NCBI GenBank assembly: GCA_035504235.1
Contig: DATJSH010000201.1
Coordinates: 26,471 to 90,470 of the forward strand
Origin: DATARH01 sp035504235
Lineage (GTDB): Bacteria > Pseudomonadota > Alphaproteobacteria > ATCC43930 > CGMCC-115725
Direction: 5' to 3'
DNA: 64,000 nucleotides
In this document: positions 17,990 through 25,089 of the stretch, in pieces
How positions within the stretch are numbered: the first letter of the stretch is position 1
Layout: every line of letters starts with the position of its first letter
Notes under the pieces: generated by a model
Seen by the model: the letters and a program-made list of their open reading frames with translations, nothing else
Databases searched by the model: none
What the model was told of the DNA's origin: nothing
Translations under genes and position numbers: made by a program

Positions 17990-19153
17990 TCAAAACGCGC
18001 CGAGCCCCAAAATTCCGTCGATCGGATCGATGCCGGCGAGCACGCGACGGCCGATCAGGTCTTTCAAGGTCTCGGTCGTGCCGCCGCCGAGCGTGCCGTA
18101 ACGCGCGCCGCGATAGAAGCGCGATACCGGGAATTCATCGGTAAAGCCGTAGCCCCCATGCACCTGGATCGCCTCGCTGGTGACGCGCAGGGCCATCTCG
18201 TTGACGGTAATCTTGGCGGTGGCGGCGAGCAGCGGGTCGGGGAATGGGTCGGCGGTGGCGCAGGCGCGGTAGAGAATCGAGCGGCTCGCCTCGATGTCAC
18301 GATACATCTCGGCGATCTTCCAGCGCATCCCCTGGAAATCGGCCACGGCGCGGCCGAAGACATGCCGGTCCTTGGCGTATTTGATCGCCTCTTCGAGCGC
18401 GCCCTCGGCGAGGCCGAGCGAGATCGACGGGTTGAGGCAGCGCTGTGTATTGAAGGCGCCGAGCAGCTTGCGGAAGCCGTCTTCGAGCACGAGGTTTTCC
18501 GGCGGCAGCTCGACATCCTCAAAGCGGATTTCGTGCAAATTCTCGCCGCCCATCGTGTGGTAGCTGCCGGTGACCGAAAACCCCGGTGTACCCTTTTCGA
18601 CCAGCACACAGCCGATGCCTTCACGGCCGGGCTTTTTGTCGACGCGGGTGAAGACGACAAACCACCCAGCCTCCTCGGCCCGGCTGATCAGCGTCTTGAC
18701 CCCGTTCAAGCGCAGCTTGTTGCCGACATGGTCGACATTGGTCTTGTAGTTGGCGACATCGGTGCCGGCGTCGGGCTCGGTCATGCAGATCGCCAAGAGG
18801 CACTCGCCGCTGCACACCTGCGGCAGCACACGCTTCTTGATCGTGTCGGGCGCGTAGGTCGAGATGATGCGGGTCTGCGCACCGACCTCGCCGAGCACCG
18901 CCATCGCGGTCACGTAGCAAACCTTGGCGATCTCTTCGAGGATGAGCGCGGTGTCCAGCACCGGCAGCCCGAGCCCGCCAAATTCCTCGGGTACCGCCAT
19001 GCCGAGGACGCCCAATTCGGCAAGCGGCTTCATGTTCTCCCACGGGAAGGTGCCATTCTGATAGCGCGGCGCGCGCTCGCGGAACTCGCTCTGCGCCAGC
19101 TCGCGGATCGTCGCGATGAACTGGCGCTGCTCGTCGCTCAGGGTGGGGAACAC
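17990..19153 (-). CDS. Acyl-CoA dehydrogenase
   Basis: A 387-residue FAD enzyme with the classical acyl-CoA dehydrogenase layout. Signatures are LLAICMTEPDAGTD (signature 1, FAD binding), VHGGYGFTDEFPVSRFYR (signature 2 near the C-terminus) and GTTETLKDLIGR. It catalyses alpha-beta dehydrogenation of an acyl-CoA with electron transfer to ETF. The start is decided by an AAGGAGA ribosome site 7 nt before a GTG at 19153, giving the N-terminus VFPTLSDEQRQF; the longer frame to 19216 has no such site. The promoter region carries the end of a dead insertion sequence (see 19201-19360). Confidence 0.92.
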   Translation of the reverse strand: MFPTLSDEQRQFIATIRELAQSEFRERAPRYQNGTFPWENMKPLAELGVLGMAVPEEFGGLGLPVLDTALILEEIAKVCYVTAMAVLGEVGAQTRIISTYAPDTIKKRVLPQVCSGECLLAICMTEPDAGTDVANYKTNVDHVGNKLRLNGVKTLISRAEEAGWFVVFTRVDKKPGREGIGCVLVEKGTPGFSVTGSYHTMGGENLHEIRFEDVELPPENLVLEDGFRKLLGAFNTQRCLNPSISLGLAEGALEEAIKYAKDRHVFGRAVADFQGMRWKIAEMYRDIEASRSILYRACATADPFPDPLLAATAKITVNEMALRVTSEAIQVHGGYGFTDEFPVSRFYRGARYGTLGGGTTETLKDLIGRRVLAGIDPIDGILGLGAF

Positions 19154-19200
19154 CGGCGGTCTCCTTATCGTGCTGCCGCAGTCGAGTCGTCGGCGCAGTC

Positions 19201-19360
19201 TAGGGTCCGGACTCAATTAATCCACCAGATTACGGTTGCGGCAATGATGGCCGTCGCGAGGAAGTTTCTGGCGAGTTTGTCCGTAGCGCGTCGCGCCGCG
19301 TCGGAAGTCTTTGAGCCGACAGAACATGCGCTCGACGAGATTGCGCTGGCGGTCAATCCA
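19201..19360 (-). mobile_element. Remnant of an IS5-family insertion sequence (3' end of transposase plus terminal repeat)
   Basis: The minus strand encodes the C-terminal end of an IS5-family DDE transposase: RQRNLVERMFCRLKDFRR, then GATRY in one frame and, after a one-base insertion at 19281-19282, DKLARNFLATAI and ATVIWWIN in the next frame, with a TGA at 19213-19215. Directly after this stop comes TGAGTCCGGACCCTA, which looks like the terminal inverted repeat, abutting a CTAG (19200-19203) that is a usual target of this group. About 45 codons survive; the rest is gone. It lies between the acyl-CoA dehydrogenase start and an exported-protein gene. Confidence 0.85.
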
Positions 19361-19365
19361 ATCAT

Positions 19366-19761
19366 CTACTGCGCCCAGCGGGCAAAATCGACCGGGGTCG
19401 CGGTATTGTCGGGCGTGTAGAACGTGCCGCAGAGGTCCTCGCGGCACCAATGCATGTCGGCCAGGCGGGTGCCGTTGACAAAGCGGATCGCGAAGGCGCC
19501 ATTCTCGATCTGCGTGGTGAACGGCGAGCCGGCAAAGCCGTCCGACTGCGGCGGGTCGTAGCGCAGCGTTCCGTGAACCAAGCCGGCATCGTCGACGGTG
19601 ATGATGGTAAGCGTGGCGAGCGACTGGTCGACGCGGCCCTGCCAGCTGCCGTAGAGCAGCTTCTGAGCCCAGGCCGGCGGCGCCATGGCAACAAGCAACG
19701 CAACAGCGGCCCAGCGGGCGATCGGCGCGCTCAGTGGAAACGCGGCTTGACCTCCTCGCAC
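19366..19761 (-). CDS. Small exported protein, unknown function
   Basis: A protein of up to 131 residues with a hydrophobic N-terminal segment ending in PPAWAQ, a likely signal-peptidase site. The mature ~97 residues are rich in beta-type sequence (YGSWQGRVDQ, LTIITVDDAG, GTLRYDPP) and have two Cys in HWCREDLCGTFY. No family is recognised. The start is uncertain: GTG 19761 lies inside the end of the luciferase-like gene, and a GAGGAGGT sequence in that overlap could serve a later non-ATG start. Its stop lies at the edge of the insertion-sequence remnant, so the C-terminus may have been changed by the insertion. Confidence 0.6.
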   Translation of the reverse strand: MRGGQAAFPLSAPIARWAAVALLVAMAPPAWAQKLLYGSWQGRVDQSLATLTIITVDDAGLVHGTLRYDPPQSDGFAGSPFTTQIENGAFAIRFVNGTRLADMHWCREDLCGTFYTPDNTATPVDFARWAQ

Positions 19762-20780
19762 ATGAGCTTCAGCGCGCGCAGCACGCCGTCATGCGGAATT
19801 TTGCCACCGCAATTCAATTCGGCGAGGATGCCGTCGAGGCCGATCTCCTCTTCGACCTCACGCAGCCGGTCGGTAAAGCTGTCGGGCGTGCCGCAGATCA
19901 CCTGGGTCGCCAGCGCCTCGTCAAAGGTCAGCGCCTCCAGTCGCTCGACGCGCTTCAGACGGTCGAGTGCAATCTGGCCGCCGGCGCGGCGCGCCGAGTC
20001 GCGGCCAAGCTCGGCCTGGTAGGCGAAAAAGCTCATAAGGCTCTCTTCGAGTTCGGCACGAGCGTTCTTCTCAGTCTCGCCGATATAGGCCGGGACGCGG
20101 AGATAGACTTGGCCCTTGCCGGGATGGCCGGCCTCTTTCCACGCCGCGCGATAGGCCTCGATATAGGGTACGAGCTGCTTGAATGGACCCTGGCGCACCG
20201 CGACAAAGACCGGGACACCGAGCCGGCCGATCGCCGGAAACGTCTCCGGCGTCGCACCGGCCATGCGCAGCTCTGGGTAGGGCTTCTGATAGGGCCTCGG
20301 CGACAGCGCGACGTTATCGAAGCTGTGGTACTTGCCCTGGTAGGAGAATTTGGGCTGCGTCCAGGCAAGCCGCATGATCTCCAGCGCCTCGGCAAAGCGC
20401 TCGCGGCTCTCGTCATAGGAGATGCCGTATTCCTCATAGGTGCGCACGACGCCGCTGCGGCCAATGCCGTAGATCAGGCGACCCTTGCTGACCTGATCGA
20501 CCGTAGCCGCCTCTTCCGCGAGGCGCAGCGGATGCGACAGCGGCAGCACCTGCACCGCGATGCCGATGCGCACGCGCTCGGTCGCCGCGGCGATCGCGCT
20601 CGCCACCATCATCGGCGCCGACAACACCGAGCGCTCGGGCGCGCCGTGCAGTTCGGCGAGCCACACCGCGTCGAGGCCCCATCGGTCCGCCGCCGCGACT
20701 TCGCCCAGCGCCTGGTCGAAGGCAGCGGCCTCGCCCGCCTCGCCAAGCGGGGGAAACTCCATAAACGTGCCGAATTCCAT
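19731..20780 (-). CDS. LLM-class (luciferase-like) flavin-dependent oxidoreductase
   Basis: A 349-residue TIM-barrel monooxygenase of the bacterial-luciferase superfamily. MEFGTFMEFPPL at the N-terminus, the WGLDAVWLAELHG motif, GRLIYGIGRSG and ALSPRPYQKPYPEL are family hallmarks. Such enzymes use FMNH2 or F420 to oxidise aldehydes, alkanesulfonates or other organics. The start ATG 20780 is preceded by GGAGAAAG at good spacing. It overlaps the following exported-protein gene by 31 bp. The region up to the divergent gene at 20976 (about 195 bp) holds no feature that I recognise. Confidence 0.86.
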   Translation of the reverse strand: MEFGTFMEFPPLGEAGEAAAFDQALGEVAAADRWGLDAVWLAELHGAPERSVLSAPMMVASAIAAATERVRIGIAVQVLPLSHPLRLAEEAATVDQVSKGRLIYGIGRSGVVRTYEEYGISYDESRERFAEALEIMRLAWTQPKFSYQGKYHSFDNVALSPRPYQKPYPELRMAGATPETFPAIGRLGVPVFVAVRQGPFKQLVPYIEAYRAAWKEAGHPGKGQVYLRVPAYIGETEKNARAELEESLMSFFAYQAELGRDSARRAGGQIALDRLKRVERLEALTFDEALATQVICGTPDSFTDRLREVEEEIGLDGILAELNCGGKIPHDGVLRALKLMCEEVKPRFH

Positions 20781-20975
20781 CGTGACTTTCTCCAGTCGAG
20801 CGGGTTCGCTCGGCTTGTTGCGCTGCCAACCAAGCTCAGCACGAGCGCGGGCAGGGATGCAAGTCGCGTTCATTGCTTAAAACCAAACGATACTGTAGCG
20901 TTGCATGAATTTTGGAGCCGCGACCGCTGCTGGACCGTAGTTCCGGCAAAGCTTGCCCCTTCAGGAGATATGCCG

Positions 20976-21302
20976 ATGACCTCTACCCGTGGCGCGGCCC
21001 TGGCCTTGCTCGTCGCGAGCGCTTCCCTGGCGCCACTGTCCCACGCCGACGCGCGGTGCTGGCGCTGGCATTGCGGCAGTCCCGGAATTCTCGCCCTACC
21101 CTTCGTCGCCGCCGGGGCGGTTGTTGCGGGCGCCGCGACGATTGCCACGGCCCCCGTGCGCGCCGTCGTCGGGCCGGGATACTACGGCCCGGCGCCGGCT
21201 TACTATCCCGGCTATTACGGCCCGCCGCCGGGCTACTACGGCTACTATGGTCAGCCGGGGTATACCTATGGCGCCCCAGCGCCGACCGCGACCAACAACT
21301 AG
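20976..21302 (+). CDS. Exported Tyr/Gly/Pro-repeat protein
   Basis: A 108-residue protein: signal peptide (GAALALLVASASLAPLSHA), a short Cys-containing segment (RCWRWHCGS), a hydrophobic segment rich in Ala and Val (about residues 38-63) and a C-terminal repeat region made of YYGP/YPGYYG/PPGYYGYYG units. The tail resembles low-complexity envelope or surface proteins of alphaproteobacteria with no known role. Start: AGGAG at 20963-20967 is 8 nt before ATG 20976 but only 2 nt before ATG 20970, so the second ATG is preferred. Confidence 0.72.
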   Translation: MTSTRGAALALLVASASLAPLSHADARCWRWHCGSPGILALPFVAAGAVVAGAATIATAPVRAVVGPGYYGPAPAYYPGYYGPPPGYYGYYGQPGYTYGAPAPTATNN

Positions 21303-21375
21303 CGGCGATCCCTGCTGGCGCCCCTTCCCGGTTCACCGCTAGAGTTGCGGCGAACCATCTGTGAGGAGGCGCCCG

Positions 21376-21726
21376 ATGCGGGTCCACAATCTCTACGTCG
21401 ACGACAAAGGCGAGACGCATTTCCGCGACATCGAGATCGAATGGGTCGAGGAAGGCCCGGCCGGCAAATTGTCGAAGCGGTTGCCGGCGACTGGCATCAT
21501 CTTTCGCGAGGTGCAGCCGAGCTACGATCTCGACTGGCACCCGGCGCCGCGCCGGCAATACATCATCAACCTCGACGCCGGGGTGCAGATCACCGCGAGC
21601 GACGGAGAGGCGCGCGTCATCAAGGCGGGCGAGGTGATCCTCGTCGAGGATACGAGCGGCAAGGGCCACCTCTCCAAGGCGGTCGAAGGCAAAATCCGCA
21701 ACTGCATCTTCGTGCCGGTGGAGTAG
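21376..21726 (+). CDS. Cupin-fold protein
   Basis: A 116-residue single-domain beta-barrel protein. LDWHPAPRRQYIINLDAGVQIT resembles cupin motif 1 with most metal ligands absent or replaced, and IKAGEVILVEDTSGKGHLSK resembles cupin motif 2 with one His. Small proteins of this type are common in operons of dehydrogenases and aromatic-compound genes and are poorly characterised. The start is set by GAGGAGG at 21363-21369, 6 nt before ATG 21376. The VOC protein gene starts 2 nt after its stop, so both are one unit. Confidence 0.7.
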   Translation: MRVHNLYVDDKGETHFRDIEIEWVEEGPAGKLSKRLPATGIIFREVQPSYDLDWHPAPRRQYIINLDAGVQITASDGEARVIKAGEVILVEDTSGKGHLSKAVEGKIRNCIFVPVE

Positions 21727-21728
21727 GC

Positions 21729-22103
21729 ATGCTCCGCCCCAAGGCGCTCGACCATGTCGGGCTCATTGTCACCGACATGGAGCGCAGCCGGCATTTCTAC
21801 GAGGCGCTGGGGGCGGAGTTCGTCCGCTATCCCCGGCGTCCTGGCGGCGCGACAGTGCTCAAGATCGGCGGCATGGAGCTCAATGTCTTTGGTAACGCTG
21901 CGGTCTCGGCGAATACGGCGCAGCTGGTCGACCACCTGTGCTTCGAGATGGATTGCGCCGATATGGCTGATCTGCTCGCGGGCCTGAGCGAGGCGGGGAT
22001 CGAAGTGGCCCGCGGGCCACTCGAGCGCAGCGATGGTACGGCCGTGTTCGTCCACGACCCAGATGGGACCCGGATCGAGTTGCTCGTCAAGGACGGCCGC
22101 TAG
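21729..22103 (+). CDS. VOC-superfamily (glyoxalase/dioxygenase fold) protein
   Basis: A 124-residue protein with two beta-alpha-beta3 units. LDHVGLIVTDMERSRHFYEALG provides the first metal His (His10), VDHLCFEM the second half-site His, and DPDGTRIELLV the final Glu ligand. So the metal triad/tetrad of the family is kept. Substrates in this family range from methylglyoxal-glutathione to catechols and antibiotics; none can be assigned here. It is coupled to the cupin gene (2 bp) and converges with the alpha/beta hydrolase gene with a single base between stops. Confidence 0.85.
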   Translation: MLRPKALDHVGLIVTDMERSRHFYEALGAEFVRYPRRPGGATVLKIGGMELNVFGNAAVSANTAQLVDHLCFEMDCADMADLLAGLSEAGIEVARGPLERSDGTAVFVHDPDGTRIELLVKDGR

Positions 22104-22104
22104 C

Positions 22105-22983
22105 TTACATTCCGAGGATCGATCCCACCCTGGCGCGCGGGTCGCGGCGCGGCCAGCGGCCGCTTTCGACCTGGTGGAAGAAATCGTCGCACAGGCGGTT
22201 GAAGAGGTCAGGTTCCTCTAAATTCAGCGCGTGCCCGGTGTTGGGCAGCACGACCAGCGCCGCGCTCTTGATGTGGCGCTTCATCAAGAGGCCCGGCTCC
22301 AGGCACGGATCGTCTTCGTCACCGGTCGCGACCAGGGTCGGCACGTCAAGCTTCTCCATCCGGTCGACGAGGTCCCATAGCGACGGCCGTCGCGCCTGCA
22401 CGCCGCGCATCGTGTTGGCCGCGCCGAGCGTCGAATGCTCGGAAAGCTGCGACAGAAACTCGGCATAGCCTCGGGGGTCCTTGTTCTCGAACTGCACACG
22501 GGTCGGACCGGCGCCATAGGTCTTGGAGACTTCGGCCATGCCCTTCTCCGCGATCTGCGCCGCGGTGCGCGCGGTCTCATCATGGAACTGCTGGCGCGCA
22601 TCCGGCGCCGCGCCGTAGCCGCAGCCGGCGACGACCAGCGAGAGTGCCCGCTGGGGATAGGCGAAGCCGAAATGCAGGGTCGCGAACCCGCCCATCGAGA
22701 TGCCGACGACGTGCGCCTTTGCGATCTTCAGCCCGTCGAGCACGTCTCGGATGTCGTCGCGGGCGCGCTCCTGGGAATAGCGCTCGAAATTGTCCGGCAC
22801 GTCCGAGGGCGGATAGCCGCGTGCGTTGTAGACGATACAGCGGTAGCGCCGCGAAAAATAGCGCACCTGTGGCTCGTAGCTGCGGATGTCACCGGCGAAC
22901 TCATGGACGAAGACGATCGGCGCGCCGCTGCCGGTTTCCTCATAATAGAGTTTGACATCGTCAGTCGTGGTCAGCTGCGCCAT
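22105..22983 (-). CDS. Alpha/beta-fold hydrolase
   Basis: A 292-residue alpha/beta hydrolase. The nucleophile elbow is VGISMGG (Ser in G-X-S-X-G), the oxyanion region is VFVHEFAGD, the acid is likely Asp in TGDEDDP, and the catalytic His is in NTGHALNLEEP. The overall pattern resembles 3-oxoadipate enol-lactonase and related C-C or ester hydrolases. The substrate cannot be read. A GGGGAGACGG ribosome site precedes ATG 22983. Confidence 0.9.
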   Translation of the reverse strand: MAQLTTTDDVKLYYEETGSGAPIVFVHEFAGDIRSYEPQVRYFSRRYRCIVYNARGYPPSDVPDNFERYSQERARDDIRDVLDGLKIAKAHVVGISMGGFATLHFGFAYPQRALSLVVAGCGYGAAPDARQQFHDETARTAAQIAEKGMAEVSKTYGAGPTRVQFENKDPRGYAEFLSQLSEHSTLGAANTMRGVQARRPSLWDLVDRMEKLDVPTLVATGDEDDPCLEPGLLMKRHIKSAALVVLPNTGHALNLEEPDLFNRLCDDFFHQVESGRWPRRDPRARVGSILGM

Positions 22984-23060
22984 CGCCCGTCTCCCCAGCT
23001 ACCCAGGCATCCTAGGAGCGCATTCGCCGGGTGGGCAATGCTGGATATCGTTTCCCGCGT

Positions 23061-23162
23061 GCTTCGAGACGGCGCTTCGCGCCGCCTCGGGATGACCGCT
23101 TTCTGTATGCCATCACCGACCGTCGTCACCCTGAGGAGCGCCGGCAGGCGCGTCTCGAAGGA
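23061..23162. repeat. Pair of inverted intergenic palindromic repeats
   Basis: Two related copies lie face to face: GCTTCGAGACGGCGCTTCGC and its continuation to 23097 on the plus strand, and a reversed copy at 23125-23162 (ending GCGTCTCGAAGGA). Each has its own internal hairpin. The sequence type (TTCGAGACG ... TCAGGGTGAC) is that of common dispersed alphaproteobacterial repeats. The pair fills the 221-bp gap between the hydrolase start and the decarboxylase stop and may serve as a transcription or mRNA boundary. Confidence 0.75.
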
Positions 23163-23204
23163 CCGCCTTGCCGATCCAGCCGGGACCGGCCATCGCCGGA
23201 CAGG

Positions 23205-24335
23205 TCAGATGCAGTAGGTCCGCATCGGCGGGAAGCCATTGAAACCGACCGAAGCGTAGCTCGACGTATAGGCGCCGGTCGACAGGATCTCGACCTTGTC
23301 GCCAACTTCAAGCCCGAGCGGCAACCGGTATTCGGTCTTCTCGTAGAGGATGTCGGCGCTGTCGCAAGTCGGTCCGGCGATCACCACCGGCCCTGACGGC
23401 CCACCGCGGCCGGGCGTCTCGATCCGATACTTGATGCTTTCGTCCATGGTCTCGGCGAGACCGTTGAACTTACCGGCATCGAGATAGACCCAGCGCTTGC
23501 CGCTGTTGTCGCCCTTGTCGGAGATCAGCACGACCTCGCTCTGGATGACGCCGGCATCGCCGACCAGGGAGCGACCCGGCTCGACGATCACCTCGGGGAT
23601 CCGGTTGCCGAAATGCCCGGTCAGGGCCGCCGTCACCGCGCCGGCATAGGCCTCGACCGGCGACACCTCGCTGCGGTAGCGCGCCGGGAATCCGCCGCCG
23701 ATATTGACCATGCGCAGGTTGATGTCGGCTTGCGCGAGCAGCGAGAACATGCGCGCGGCCGAGGCGACTGCGCCGTCCCATTGACCGAGGTCGGTCTGCT
23801 GCGAGCCGACATGGAACGACACGCCATAGGGGTCGAGCCCGAAATCGCGCGCGCGGCAGAGCAGCTTTACGGCCAGTTCCGGGGTGCAGCCAAACTTGCG
23901 CGACAGCGGCCAGTCCGCGCCCTCGCACGACACCAGGATGCGGCAGAACACCCGCGCGCCGGGCGCCGAGCGCGCCAGCTTTTCCAGTTCCGCCTCGCTG
24001 TCGAAGGCGAAGAGCCGCACGCCGGTCGCGTAAGCGGCGGCGATGTCGCACTCCTTCTTGATCGTGTTGCCGAACGACAGTCGTTCCGCCGTCGCGCCGT
24101 TGTCGAGGCAGAGAGCGATCTCGTTCGGGCTGGCGACGTCGAAATTCGACCCCTTCTTCGCCAGCATCGCAACGATCTCGGCCGCCGGGTTCGCCTTCAC
24201 CGCGTAGTAGACGGTGGCGATCGGCAGATAGCGCCGCAGCGTGTCATACGCCTGGGCGATGATGTCGAGATCGACGACGAGGCACGGGGTCGCCGGTACA
24301 TTTTCAGCAAGGAACCGAGCGATCTTCTTATTCAT
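23205..24335 (-). CDS. Ornithine (or lysine/ornithine) decarboxylase, fold III
   Basis: A 376-residue PLP enzyme of the eukaryotic-type ODC fold (alanine-racemase-like barrel). The Schiff-base Lys is Lys47 in YYAVKAN; HVGSQQ (172-180 region) and GGGFP (213-217) bind the cofactor phosphate region, EPGRS (252-256) is conserved, and the active-site Cys324 and Asp325 lie in CDSAD. It decarboxylates ornithine, possibly lysine, to putrescine or cadaverine for polyamine synthesis. The start MNKKIARF gives the normal N-terminus. It is preceded by about 435 bp with no larger gene but with a small ORF and four perfect hairpins, so leader-RNA control is likely. Confidence 0.93.
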   Translation of the reverse strand: MNKKIARFLAENVPATPCLVVDLDIIAQAYDTLRRYLPIATVYYAVKANPAAEIVAMLAKKGSNFDVASPNEIALCLDNGATAERLSFGNTIKKECDIAAAYATGVRLFAFDSEAELEKLARSAPGARVFCRILVSCEGADWPLSRKFGCTPELAVKLLCRARDFGLDPYGVSFHVGSQQTDLGQWDGAVASAARMFSLLAQADINLRMVNIGGGFPARYRSEVSPVEAYAGAVTAALTGHFGNRIPEVIVEPGRSLVGDAGVIQSEVVLISDKGDNSGKRWVYLDAGKFNGLAETMDESIKYRIETPGRGGPSGPVVIAGPTCDSADILYEKTEYRLPLGLEVGDKVEILSTGAYTSSYASVGFNGFPPMRTYCI

Positions 24336-24590
24336 TTCATGCAGGACCTTCGAACCGCAGCTAAACCAGATCATTCGGAGTCGCATCGCCCCGCCTGGTT
24401 AGGCGGTTGCTTCGACACGAAGCGAATGGAAGAGAACTGCCGCCGCTACGGAAAAATCCGTATCGCGGCTGATTTCCGGCTAGCTTAAACTACTCGGATC
24501 GGTGACCCGGCTGCCCCGCCCGCGCAGGCGGGTGCCGCGCAGAACGGCGTCAGGGCAGGGCTCGATGGCCCAGACAGGGATTGCAACCAT
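24336..24590 (-). promoter_or_regulatory. Structured leader RNA of the ornithine decarboxylase gene (speF-leader-like candidate)
   Basis: On the minus strand, between the small ORF and the decarboxylase start, are consecutive stem-loops with perfect or near-perfect arms. These are 24515-24532 (CCCGCC/GGCGGG, inside the small ORF), 24443-24468 (10-bp stem with a 2-nt bulge and a TTTT loop), 24409-24423 (GCTTCG/CGAAGC) and 24391-24406 (CCGCCT/AGGCGG). No intrinsic terminator follows, so control could act on translation or on Rho. An alphaproteobacterial speF RNA motif (Rfam RF00518) is known upstream of ODC genes; that this is an example of it is inference. Confidence 0.6.
24480..24590 (-). CDS. 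Small leader ORF upstream of the decarboxylase
   Basis: A 36-codon ORF starting MVAIPVWAIEP and ending DPSSLS. It has a near-ideal ribosome site (GGGAGGT, 7 nt spacing), unlike most spurious short ORFs in this GC-rich DNA, and is located 144 nt upstream of the decarboxylase start in the same direction. Its second half is Arg-rich (RGTRLRGRGSR), of interest because ornithine-sensing leader peptides such as SpeFL act while being translated. The codons for this part form the first leader hairpin. Translation has not been shown. The frame continues upstream to 24734, but without a comparable start. Confidence 0.45.
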   Translation of the reverse strand: MVAIPVWAIEPCPDAVLRGTRLRGRGSRVTDPSSLS

Positions 24591-24771
24591 ATCGACCTCC
24601 CTCTCGGGACCGGCGTTTCCGCCAGACTGCCAAAAAGGACGCGTTACGTCGTTGCATAACCACCAAGGGCCATAGGCACGTGCGAGTGCGTCAACGCGCG
24701 GATAGATACGCGCAAATTTCTGGATTGCAAGCAAAAATCCCCGTCAATTTTGAGCGTGGCAAAACGCGTGC
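24591..24771. other. Non-coding stretch upstream of the decarboxylase leader
   Basis: This part, with the leader, makes about 435 bp without a sizeable gene. It is less GC-rich than the surroundings, with A/T runs near 24711-24756. It probably holds the leader promoter on the minus strand; a TTGACG at about 24742-24747 (minus strand) is a possible -35, but no convincing -10 is spaced to it. Nothing else is recognised. Confidence 0.4.
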
Positions 24772-25074
24772 CTACGGAGCTTCCTTGAGCGGGACAATGC
24801 CGACGAGACGACCCGTCGCGAGGTCGATTTCCACCAGCTGGGCCGAGCCGTCGGCGAGCAGGATTTCGAGGACGGCTCGGTCGGAGCCGGTGCTCATCCG
24901 CTCGATACTGGCGCCGTGCGGCAGGGTGATCGGCGGGGCGGTGAACGCCGTGGCAGGGGGCGGCGGCGGGCGCCGCGCCAGCTTGCCGGCGATCCCGACA
25001 GCAAGCGCGGCAACCCCAGCGATGAGCAGCATGGTCATCACCGCGACGAGGATTTTGAGCGCGCGCTGGCTCAT
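24772..25074 (-). CDS. Small single-pass membrane protein (DUF6476-like)
   Basis: A 100-residue protein. A transmembrane helix near the N-terminus (LKILVAVMTMLLIAGVAALA), a Pro-rich linker, then a small beta domain (TLPHGASIERM, AQLVEIDLATGRLVGIV). It resembles the DUF6476 proteins found next to rluD in alphaproteobacteria; the match is from memory and not verified. The function is unknown. Its start is only 15 bp from the start of rluD on the opposite strand, so promoters must lie inside the neighbouring genes or the messages are nearly leaderless. Confidence 0.7.
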   Translation of the reverse strand: MSQRALKILVAVMTMLLIAGVAALAVGIAGKLARRPPPPPATAFTAPPITLPHGASIERMSTGSDRAVLEILLADGSAQLVEIDLATGRLVGIVPLKEAP

Positions 25075-25089
25075 CCCGGTATCGTCGCC

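Noticed and set aside
17813..19420. A 535-codon frame antisense to the acyl-CoA dehydrogenase
   Set aside because: The opposite strand encodes a complete acyl-CoA dehydrogenase with signatures and a good ribosome site.
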